In this document: positions 47,475 to 52,921 of the stretch, piece after piece
Numbering within the stretch: position 1 is the first letter of the stretch
Layout: every line of letters begins with the position of its first letter
Notes under the pieces: model-generated
The model's database searches: none
Told to the model about the DNA's origin: nothing
The model's input: only the letters and a program-made list of their open reading frames with translations
Assembly (NCBI RefSeq): GCF_019890725.1
Contig: NZ_JAINZZ010000057.1
Coordinates: forward strand, 1-52,921
Direction: 5' to 3'
DNA length: 52,921 nucleotides
Source of the DNA: Actinacidiphila acidipaludis
Lineage (GTDB): Bacteria; Actinomycetota; Actinomycetes; Streptomycetales; Streptomycetaceae
Position numbers and translations under genes: made by a program

Positions 47475-48080
47475 CTGAACACCCGCCTCGACCACCGCAA
47501 CCCGCTCGTGTTCGACACACGCGAGCTGGGTCGGCGTCCTGGTGCGATGAAGAAGGTCTCCCGTTCCGTGCCGGCGCCGCCGGACCTGGGCCTGATCGGG
47601 GTCATCGGCGTGCCCGAGGGTGCGACGGTGGAGCTGGACCTCCGCCTGGAGTCGGTCATGGAGGGTGTGCTGGTCACCGGCACCGCCCATGCACCGGTCA
47701 CGGGGGAGTGCGTAAGGTGTCTGGAGCCGGTCGGGCAGGAGCTCGACGCGGAGTTCCAGGAGATGTTCTCCTACCCCGACGCCGACACCCGGACCGCCCG
47801 CAGGGACGAAGCCGGTGACGACGCCGAGGACGAGGACACGCTTCAACTCGAGGACGACCTGTTCGACCTCGAACCCGTGCTGCGCGACGCGGTGGTGCTC
47901 GCACTGCCGATGCAGCCGGTGTGCCAGGACGACTGTCCGGGCCTGTGCTCCGAGTGCGGAGCGCGGCTCGCCGACGACCCGGACCACCACCACGAGGTCG
48001 CCGACATCCGTTGGGCGGCCCTGCAGGAATTCCAGCAGAACGGCGCCGGCGACGGCGCCGACGAGAACCAGGAGAAGTAG
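47475..48080 (+). CDS. yceD: YceD/DUF177 family protein, probable CTG start
   Basis: A DUF177 protein commonly encoded before rpmF and implicated in 23S rRNA accumulation or ribosome assembly. Features: ELGRRPGAMKKVSR, VELDLRLESVMEGVLVTGTAHAPVTGECVRCLEPV, EMFSYPDAD, LEPVLRDAVVLALPMQPVCQDDCPGLCSECGARL with Cys pairs that may bind zinc. The GTG at 47508 has no Shine-Dalgarno sequence, while the in-frame CTG at 47475 has AAAGAGGA 5 bp upstream and adds NTRLDHRNPLVFDT, the N terminus I remember for Streptomyces homologues. No ATG, GTG or TTG is in frame between the stop at 47430 and 47508. rpmF follows after 2 bp. Confidence 0.85.
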   Translation: MNTRLDHRNPLVFDTRELGRRPGAMKKVSRSVPAPPDLGLIGVIGVPEGATVELDLRLESVMEGVLVTGTAHAPVTGECVRCLEPVGQELDAEFQEMFSYPDADTRTARRDEAGDDAEDEDTLQLEDDLFDLEPVLRDAVVLALPMQPVCQDDCPGLCSECGARLADDPDHHHEVADIRWAALQEFQQNGAGDGADENQEK

Positions 48081-48082
48081 CC

Positions 48083-48256
48083 GTGGCTGTTCCGAAGCGG
48101 AAGATGTCGCGCAGCAACACGCGCCACCGCCGTTCGCAGTGGAAGGCTGCGCCCGTGAGCCTGGTGGCGTGCGAGCGCTGCCACGAGCCGAAGCTCCAGC
48201 ACATCGCGTGCCCGAGCTGCGGCACCTACAACCGTCGTCAGGTCCTCGAGGTCTGA
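48083..48256 (+). CDS. rpmF: 50S ribosomal protein L32 (zinc-binding form)
   Basis: A 57-residue ribosomal protein: AVPKRKMSRSNTRHRRSQWK is the L32 signature. Cysteines 30, 33, 43 and 46 form a zinc ribbon. GTG start at 48083, 2 bp after yceD, with AGGAGAAG at 48070-48077. It is the usual partner of yceD and sits directly before rnc. Confidence 0.96.
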   Translation: MAVPKRKMSRSNTRHRRSQWKAAPVSLVACERCHEPKLQHIACPSCGTYNRRQVLEV

Positions 48257-48263
48257 TCGGCGG

Positions 48264-49028
48264 GTGACAGGCTCAATGTCCTCCACGTCATCGCAGCGCG
48301 ACGTCCCGGCGTCGCAGAAGACCGCGACGGACAAGGCCTCGTCCCACACGATTCTGGAAGGGCGGCTCGGGTACACCCTCGAGCCCGCCCTTCTGGTGCG
48401 TGCGCTCACCCACCGTTCCTACGCCTACGAGAACGGCGGGCTGCCCACCAACGAGCGGCTGGAGTTCCTCGGGGACTCCGTGCTCGGCCTGGTGGTCACC
48501 GACACCCTCTACCGCACCCACCCCGACCTGCCCGAGGGCCAGCTGGCCAAGCTGCGGGCCGCGGTGGTCAACTCGCGGGCCCTGGCAGGGGTCAGCCGCG
48601 GGCTGGACCTGGGTGCGTTCATCCGGCTCGGCCGGGGTGAAGAGGGAACGGGCGGCAGGGACAAGGCGTCGATCCTCGCGGACACCCTCGAGGCGGTGAT
48701 CGGGGCGGTCTATCTGGACCAGGGCCTCGACGCTGCTTCCGAACTCGTCCACCGGCTCTTCGACCCGCTGATCGAGGAGTCGTCCAACCTCGGCGCCGGC
48801 CTGGACTGGAAGACCTCGCTCCAGGAGCTCACCGCCACGGAAGGACTCGGCGTGCCCGAGTACGCCGTGACGGAGTCCGGCCCCGACCACGAGAAGACCT
48901 TCAGGGCTGCCGCCCGCGTCGGTGGTGTCGAGTACGGCACCGGCACCGGCCGCAGCAAGAAGGAAGCGGAGCAGCAGGCGGCCGAGGCGGCCTGGCGCTC
49001 CATCCGCAAATCCTCCACCCCGGCCTGA
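48264..49028 (+). CDS. rnc: Ribonuclease III
   Basis: Double-strand-specific endoribonuclease; in Streptomyces this is AbsB, a global regulator of antibiotic production. The 254-residue protein has the signature NERLEFLGDSVLGLVVTDTLY, the second acidic cluster DKASILADTLEAVIGAVYLDQG, and a C-terminal double-stranded-RNA-binding domain from WKTSLQELTATEGLGVPEY to SKKEAEQQAAEAAWRSI. The first 25 residues are Ser/Lys-rich. GTG 48264 is 7 bp after rpmF; ATG 48276 is an alternative. A hairpin separates it from mutM. Confidence 0.96.
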   Translation: MTGSMSSTSSQRDVPASQKTATDKASSHTILEGRLGYTLEPALLVRALTHRSYAYENGGLPTNERLEFLGDSVLGLVVTDTLYRTHPDLPEGQLAKLRAAVVNSRALAGVSRGLDLGAFIRLGRGEEGTGGRDKASILADTLEAVIGAVYLDQGLDAASELVHRLFDPLIEESSNLGAGLDWKTSLQELTATEGLGVPEYAVTESGPDHEKTFRAAARVGGVEYGTGTGRSKKEAEQQAAEAAWRSIRKSSTPA

Positions 49029-49043
49029 CCGGGCAGGGGTTTC

Positions 49044-49090
49044 AGGGGCGCGAGATCTCCCGGGTGACGCCCGGGGGACCTCGCGCCCCT
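49044..49090 (+). terminator. Hairpin between rnc and mutM
   Basis: AGGGGCGCGAG (49044-49054) and CTCGCGCCCCT (49080-49090) are perfect 11-bp arms, with an inner CCCGGG/CCCGGG stem. No T-run. It may terminate or attenuate read-through into mutM. Confidence 0.6.
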
Positions 49091-49150
49091 CATGGTTGAC
49101 GTCCGCCCGTCCCGGGCGGACCCCACACGTCCAGGTGGAAGGAGAGGGCC

Positions 49151-50017
49151 GTGCCGGAGCTTCCGGAAGTGGAGGTGGTCAGGCGCGGCCTCGCCCGCTG
49201 GACCTCCGGCCGCACCGTCGCGGGGACCGTCGTCCTGCATCCCCGCGCGGTCCGCCGCCACCCGGCCGGCGCCCAGGACTTCGCCGACCGGCTCTCCGGC
49301 GCCGTCCTCGGCGAGGCCCACCGCCGGGGCAAGTACCTCTGGCTGCCCCTGACCGAGGGCACCGCCCTCGTCGCCCACCTGGGCATGAGCGGCCAGTTCC
49401 TGGTGCGCCCCCAGGACGAGTCCTACGAGACCCACCTGCGCGTCCGCATCACGTTCGACGACGACCAGGGCACCGACCTCCGCTTCGTCGACCAGCGCAC
49501 CTTCGGCGGCCTGTCGCTGCACGAGACCGTCCCCGGCGACCCGGAGGGCCTGCCCGCGCCGCTGTCGCACATCGCACGCGACCCGATCGACCCGGCCTTC
49601 GACGACGACGCGTTCCACGCGGCCCTGCGCCGCAAGCGCACCACCGTCAAGCGCGCCCTGCTCGACCAGTCCCTGATCAGCGGCGTCGGCAACATCTACG
49701 CCGACGAGGCGCTGTGGCGCTCCAAGCTGCACTACGAGCGTCCGACGGCGACGATGACCCGCCCGCGCACCGCCGAACTCCTCACGCACATCCGCGAGGT
49801 GATGGGCGACGCGCTCGCGGCCGGCGGCACCAGCTTCGACAGCCTCTACGTCAACGTGAACGGCGAGTCGGGGTACTTCGACCGCTCGCTGGACGCCTAC
49901 GGACGTGAGGACCAGCCCTGCCGCCGGTGCGGCACGCCGATCCGGCGCCGGGCGTGGATGAACCGCTCCAGCTACTTCTGCCCGCGCTGTCAGCCGGTGC
50001 CGCGCGCCGCGTCGTAG
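49151..50017 (+). CDS. mutM: Formamidopyrimidine-DNA glycosylase
   Basis: Base-excision repair enzyme removing 8-oxoguanine and ring-opened purines. The 288-residue protein begins with the catalytic PELPEVEVVRRGL (Pro after Met is the nucleophile), has RRGKYLWLPL with the conserved Lys, HLGMSGQFLV, the helix-two-turn-helix region LDQSLISGVGNIYADEALW, and a C-terminal zinc finger CRRCGTPIRRRAWMNRSSYFCPRC. GTG 49151 has GGAAGGAGAGG upstream. Convergent with the HxlR-type gene, whose stop is within the last 30 bp. Confidence 0.96.
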   Translation: MPELPEVEVVRRGLARWTSGRTVAGTVVLHPRAVRRHPAGAQDFADRLSGAVLGEAHRRGKYLWLPLTEGTALVAHLGMSGQFLVRPQDESYETHLRVRITFDDDQGTDLRFVDQRTFGGLSLHETVPGDPEGLPAPLSHIARDPIDPAFDDDAFHAALRRKRTTVKRALLDQSLISGVGNIYADEALWRSKLHYERPTATMTRPRTAELLTHIREVMGDALAAGGTSFDSLYVNVNGESGYFDRSLDAYGREDQPCRRCGTPIRRRAWMNRSSYFCPRCQPVPRAAS

Positions 50018-50394
50018 CGCTCCCGCGCCACCAGCACGTCGGGCATCCGCTCCTCGACCAGGCCGATCAGCGCCAGCAGCCGGTCGGCGGTGTCACGGCC
50101 CAGCGGGCTGAGCCGGTACTCGACGTGCGGCGGGTTGGTCGGCTGGGCGTCCCGGATGACCAGGCCGTCGCGTTCCAGTGCGTGCAGCGTCTGGGAGAGC
50201 ATCTTCTCGCTCACGCCCTCGATCCGGCGCCGCAGTTCGTTGAAGCGCAGCGTCTCGTACGACAGCGCGCACATCGTCAGGCTGCCCCAGCGGCCCGTGA
50301 CGTGCTCCAGCGTCTCGCGTGACGGGCAGCCCCGTTCGAAGACGTCGTACCCGTCCGAGTCCGGTTCGCCCGTGGACTGCTGGGTCTGGCTCAT
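49990..50394 (-). CDS. HxlR-family transcriptional regulator
   Basis: A 134-residue winged-helix regulator: CPSRETLEHVTGRWGSLTMCALSYETLRFNELRRRIEGVSEKMLSQTLHALERDGLV and PHVEYRLSPLGRD are the HxlR core. Cys23, just before the first helix (RGCPSRE), lies where redox-sensing HxlR proteins such as QorR, HypR and YodB carry their reactive cysteine. It is divergent from a flavodoxin/quinone-reductase-like gene, so it probably represses that gene and itself. ATG 50394 chosen; in-frame 50415 is less likely. Its 3' end overlaps mutM by 28 bp. Confidence 0.9.
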   Translation of the reverse strand: MSQTQQSTGEPDSDGYDVFERGCPSRETLEHVTGRWGSLTMCALSYETLRFNELRRRIEGVSEKMLSQTLHALERDGLVIRDAQPTNPPHVEYRLSPLGRDTADRLLALIGLVEERMPDVLVARERYDAARGTG

Positions 50395-50415
50395 GCGACA
50401 AGCGTACTCGGCCAC

Positions 50416-50550
50416 AGCGCTTTCCGTGGGGCCGCGCTTCCTTTTGGGGAACGCCGGCCTAGAGGTTGCGCTCTCCCTGAGAGAGCGCTTCCTTGTGGAG
50501 TGTGCTCACCTATGGGTTGCGCTTTCCAAAAGTTAGTGCTCAACTATGGG
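50416..50550. promoter_or_regulatory. Repeat array in the HxlR-flavodoxin divergent promoter
   Basis: Five copies of GCGCT(T/C)TCC or GCGCTTCC at 50417-50425, 50434-50441, 50468-50476, 50485-50492 and 50519-50527. In addition TGCTCACCTATGGG (50503-50516) recurs as TGCTCAACTATGGG (50537-50550), exactly 34 bp apart. Their place between divergent genes suggests multiple regulator sites overlapping the promoters. Confidence 0.6.
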
Positions 50551-50586
50551 CGGCCCGCTCGGGCCCCGTCCCCACGAGGAGCACGT

Positions 50587-51180
50587 ATGTCCACCCCCGT
50601 CATCGCCATCGCCTACCACTCGGGCTACGGCCACACCGCCGTCGTCGCCGAGGCCGTCCGGGCCGGCGCAGAGACCGAGGGCGCCACCGTCCACCTGATC
50701 AAGGTCGACGAGATCACCGAGGAGCAATGGGAGCTGCTCGACGGCGCGGACGCCATCGCGTTCGGTTCGCCCACCTACATGGGCACGGCCTCGGCCGCGT
50801 TCCACGCGTTCGCCGAGGAGAGCTCGAAGCGGTGGTTCACCCACTCCTGGCGGGACAAGCTCGCCGCCGGCTTCACCAACTCCGGCGCCAAGAGCGGCGA
50901 CAAGCTGCACACGCTGCAGTTCTTCACGCTGCTGGCCGCGCAGCACGGCATGACCTGGGTCAACCTGGGCCTGCACCCGGGCTGGAACATGTCCGACGCG
51001 TCGGAGAACGACATCAACCGGCTGGGCTTCTTCCTCGGCGCGGGCGCGCAGACCAACAACGACGAGGGTCCGGAGGCCGTCCACAAGGCCGACCTGCAGA
51101 CCGCCGAGCACCTCGGCGCCCGCCTCGCCCAGACCGCCCGCGTCCAGCGCGCCGGCCGCGCCGCTCTCTCCGCCGCCTGA
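50587..51180 (+). CDS. Flavodoxin/NAD(P)H:quinone reductase-like flavoprotein (WrbA-like)
   Basis: A 197-residue flavodoxin-fold protein. The FMN phosphate loop is IAYHSGYGHTAVVAEAV, followed by ADAIAFGSPTYMGTASAAFHAFAEESSK and DKLAAGFTNSGAKSGDKLHTLQFFTLLAAQHGM. These are typical of WrbA/NAD(P)H-dependent oxidoreductases that reduce quinones by two electrons. ATG 50587 has AGGAG at 50577-50581. Divergent from the HxlR regulator, which suggests induction by quinones or other electrophiles. Confidence 0.88.
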   Translation: MSTPVIAIAYHSGYGHTAVVAEAVRAGAETEGATVHLIKVDEITEEQWELLDGADAIAFGSPTYMGTASAAFHAFAEESSKRWFTHSWRDKLAAGFTNSGAKSGDKLHTLQFFTLLAAQHGMTWVNLGLHPGWNMSDASENDINRLGFFLGAGAQTNNDEGPEAVHKADLQTAEHLGARLAQTARVQRAGRAALSAA

Positions 51181-51265
51181 TCCCGTCCCCGATCCGCCCG
51201 CGACGCGACCGCCGGCCCCGCCCCGAACCGCGGGGGCGAGGCAGGCGGTCCGCGGGCCCGGTCCT

Positions 51266-51478
51266 TCAGGCCCGGCCACGGCCCCGGGCACGGTGACGCC
51301 GGTACAGACCGTGCAGGCTCAGCAGCGCCAGCACTCCGGCCGTCAGGGCCCACCACCACGAGGCGCCGTCGTGCTCGTGCATCACGACGCCCTTCACCGT
51401 CAGGGCCACGGTGAGCAGCAGAGCGAGGTAGCCGAGGGCGAGGTCCAGCGCCCCGCCGACTCTCCCCGGACTCCGCAT
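51266..51478 (-). CDS. Small two-helix membrane protein (70 aa)
   Basis: A 70-residue protein with two predicted membrane helices: LALGYLALLLTVALTVKGVVM (about 13-33) and WWWALTAGVLALLSLHGLY (about 40-58), ending in an Arg/His-rich cytoplasmic tail. No known domain. ATG 51478 follows a GGGGTC leader with GGAAGG about 10 bp upstream. Divergent from the next small membrane protein. Codon bias supports coding. Confidence 0.65.
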   Translation of the reverse strand: MRSPGRVGGALDLALGYLALLLTVALTVKGVVMHEHDGASWWWALTAGVLALLSLHGLYRRHRARGRGRA

Positions 51479-51599
51479 GGACGACCCCTTCCGGTCCGCG
51501 CACCCTGGGCGGTGCCGGTCGGAGCGTAGCGGCATCGCGTCTCCGTGCCACCGGCCGTGGGGCGTTGCGCGTCCTGAGGCCGCCCGGTACAACCTTCGC

Positions 51600-51818
51600 G
51601 TGACAACCGCCCCCACGCCGAACGCCCGTTGGACCAAGGACAGGCTCGGCGCCGCCCTGGCCGCCACGACCGGCTTCTTCGTCACCTTGCCGCCCGCGCT
51701 CGAAGTGACGACCCACCTCTTCCCGGACTACGCCCACACGACCGCGACCTTCGTCGGCCTCGCCGTCGCCACCCTCGCCTACCGGCTGGGCCTGCGCGCC
51801 ATGAGGAGGCTCCCGTAG
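51600..51818 (+). CDS. Small two-helix membrane protein (72 aa)
   Basis: A 72-residue protein: a polar start (MTTAPTPNARWTKDRLG), then ALAATTGFFVTLPPALEVTTHLFPDY and TATFVGLAVATLAYRLGLRAMRRLP with two membrane helices. No domain recognised. A -10 TACAAC (51588-51593) lies 6 bp before the GTG, so a leaderless start is likely. Longer in-frame sequence back to 51477 overlaps the divergent gene and is probably not translated. Confidence 0.6.
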   Translation: MTTAPTPNARWTKDRLGAALAATTGFFVTLPPALEVTTHLFPDYAHTTATFVGLAVATLAYRLGLRAMRRLP

Positions 51819-51983
51819 CCGCGGTCGTCCACAACCGTCGCTGTGACGGCGGTCAGCGCGGGACCTCTCGTGCCGGGGGCCGGGCGGGCCTGGCCGGCGC
51901 ACGCGCCGGTCGCGGGGAGCCGATCGGACCGGGGTCGACGGGCGGCCTCGGCCTCGCTTCCGGCAGGTGACAGGATGGCCCGC

Positions 51984-52406
51984 ATGCCCCTGCCCGCTCC
52001 GAAGGATCTGACCTCGACGATCCTGCGCACCGACTTCCGCGATGAGGCGGCTTGGTCCGCGGTTCGGGCGGCCATCGCCGCCGCCGACGGATCCCCGCAC
52101 GCCACGTACGTCAGCGATCCCCGCTTCACGGACGTGAGCATCCAGGCACTCATCGACGAGGAGGACGCCGCCGATGAGGACGACAAACTCACGTATGTGT
52201 TCCTCGCGGACGCGATCACGATGACCGACGCGTCGTCTCCCCTCCTGGCCGTCGATCTCTACGACGAACCCGGACGGACCTTCCGGGTCCCGGCTGACCG
52301 GTACGCGGAGATCTCCGCCAATCTGAGCATCGCCAACTCGGACTTCGCCGACTTCGCGGACGAGGCCGACGCTTCGGGGCCGGGCGCCGCACCGGTCCAC
52401 CGGTAG
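51984..52406 (+). CDS. DUF6924-like protein
   Basis: A 140-residue acidic protein: LTSTILRTDFRDEAAWSAVRAAI, YVSDPRFTDVSIQALIDEED, DKLTYVFLADAITMTDASSPLLAVDLYDEPGRTFRVPADRYAEISANLSIANSDFADFADEAD. This pattern is that of the DUF6924 family of unknown function as I recall it. A -10-like CAGGAT (51971-51976) is 7 bp before ATG 51984; ATG 51975 is a second in-frame choice. The next gene starts 7 bp after its stop, so the two are probably co-transcribed. Confidence 0.7.
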   Translation: MPLPAPKDLTSTILRTDFRDEAAWSAVRAAIAAADGSPHATYVSDPRFTDVSIQALIDEEDAADEDDKLTYVFLADAITMTDASSPLLAVDLYDEPGRTFRVPADRYAEISANLSIANSDFADFADEADASGPGAAPVHR

Positions 52407-52413
52407 GACGATC

Positions 52414-52644
52414 ATGATCCGTACGGCCGGCCTCCTGACTCTGATCCCGGGGATCGCCCTTCTCGGCGTCGGCGCGGGAATGTGGCTCCTGGCGGATGGC
52501 CGCGCCGAGAGGGGCCTCGCCATCCCGGCGGCAGGGGCCGGCTTCGCGCTGATCTGCTGCTCGCAAGCCGTCACGGCGCTGACCAGGCGCAACCGGGAGA
52601 CATCACCCGGGCCGCGGCTGCCTCGCCAGGGACTTCACCGGTGA
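52414..52644 (+). CDS. Small membrane protein (76 aa)
   Basis: A 76-residue protein with two predicted membrane helices, AGLLTLIPGIALLGVGAGMWLLA (about 5-27) and GLAIPAAGAGFALICCSQAVTAL (about 34-56), and a basic Arg/Pro-rich tail. No domain recognised. It starts 7 bp after the DUF6924-like gene. Its stop codon lies inside an 18-bp palindrome. Confidence 0.6.
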   Translation: MIRTAGLLTLIPGIALLGVGAGMWLLADGRAERGLAIPAAGAGFALICCSQAVTALTRRNRETSPGPRLPRQGLHR

Positions 52645-52653
52645 TCACCGGTG
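52636..52653. promoter_or_regulatory. 18-bp perfect palindrome
   Basis: CACCGGTGA is followed directly by its own reverse complement, TCACCGGTG. It covers the stop codon of the membrane protein and ends 7 bp before the next start, so it may be an operator or a hairpin affecting the last gene. Confidence 0.35.
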
Positions 52654-52660
52654 TGCGGCC

Positions 52661-52921
52661 ATGAGTGTGCCTGACCTGATTCCCATCCGGTGGGAGCCCG
52701 ACAACCGCACAGCCACGATCGGCCGCTGGGAGCGGGGCCAGTTCCTCGCGCACCTGTCCGGACTCCCCCAAGGGCGGCAGGACGGGGACGCCGGCACCGT
52801 CGTGCGGCGTTGGTACGCCGTCCTGCACGAGTTCGACCCGGCCGGTCGGCACATCGACACGACGATCGAGGCCACCGGGACCGTCCCGGACGGACCGGGT
52901 CGCCCAGACAACATGATCCCC
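52661..52921 (+). CDS. Hypothetical protein, 3' end beyond the window
   Basis: Begins MSVPDLIPIRWEPDNRTATIGRWERGQFLAHLSG and continues in an open frame to the window end (87 codons seen). Codon bias and strand patterns (WYAVLHEFDPAGRHIDTTIEATGTVPD) support coding. I recognise no domain. It follows the small membrane protein by 16 bp and may belong to the same unit. Confidence 0.6.
   Translation, partial: MSVPDLIPIRWEPDNRTATIGRWERGQFLAHLSGLPQGRQDGDAGTVVRRWYAVLHEFDPAGRHIDTTIEATGTVPDGPGRPDNMIP

Overview
The window is high-GC actinobacterial chromosome with strong third-position GC bias, many GTG/TTG starts and many leaderless promoters. Gene content and order (putA-pruA, leuB-ilvE-cimA, accB-accE, two conservons, gltX, tRNAs, ndgR-leuCD, hupS, gpsA-ddl, thiL-thiD, rpmB, recG-rsmD-coaD, yceD-rpmF-rnc-mutM) match the core Streptomyces chromosome as I remember it from S. 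coelicolor (roughly SCO5519 to SCO5573). It is therefore a Streptomyces or very close relative. I see no insertion sequence, prophage, CRISPR array or biosynthetic gene cluster.

Layout. 1-3430: a PucR-type regulator (apparently frameshifted or cut near the window edge) divergent from the proline catabolism pair putA-pruA. 3431-8234: branched-chain amino acid genes leuB, ilvE and cimA, the last behind a leader peptide and attenuator. 8446-11674: a secreted M15-like peptidase, a GNAT acetyltransferase and two overlapping CitE/HpcH-type lyase genes. 11857-13662: acyl-CoA carboxylase beta (Ile at residue 420, AccB type) and epsilon. 13750-24596, minus strand: two tandem conservons, each with sensor kinase CvnA, roadblock protein CvnB, DUF742 protein CvnC and GTPase CvnD. 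25211-28515: a small protein with a duplicated ANPRRT motif, a fumarylacetoacetase-family enzyme, gltX and a HAD phosphatase. 28601-28900: tRNA-Gln and two tRNA-Glu genes. 29049-31927: ndgR divergent from leuC-leuD.

32173-37987: a small conserved protein, hupS, cofC, plsC, gpsA, ddl and a DUF3515 protein. 38008-40523: a stand-alone Lrp/AsnC RAM protein divergent from thiL-thiD, and rpmB. 40730-47332: a DAK2/FakA-like protein, recG, rsmD, coaD and a DivIVA/SepIVA-like coiled-coil protein. 47475-50017: the yceD-rpmF-rnc-mutM operon. 50018-52921: accessory genes (HxlR regulator divergent from a flavodoxin, three small membrane proteins, a DUF6924 protein and a gene cut by the window end).

How the genes connect. 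leuB, ilvE, cimA and leuCD supply the leucine and isoleucine branch, with cimA apparently controlled by isoleucine-sensitive attenuation and leuCD by NdgR. gltX lies beside tRNA genes whose products it charges. The two conservons are probable membrane-associated signalling complexes. Their cvnB genes are about 97% identical at DNA level, with two blocks of 144 and 157 identical bases, which suggests gene conversion. The observations most worth checking are the cimA leader with tandem ATT codons, the ANPRRT protein, the 4-codon leaderless mini-ORF coupled to rsmD, the HxlR/flavodoxin operator array and the cvnB conversion tract.
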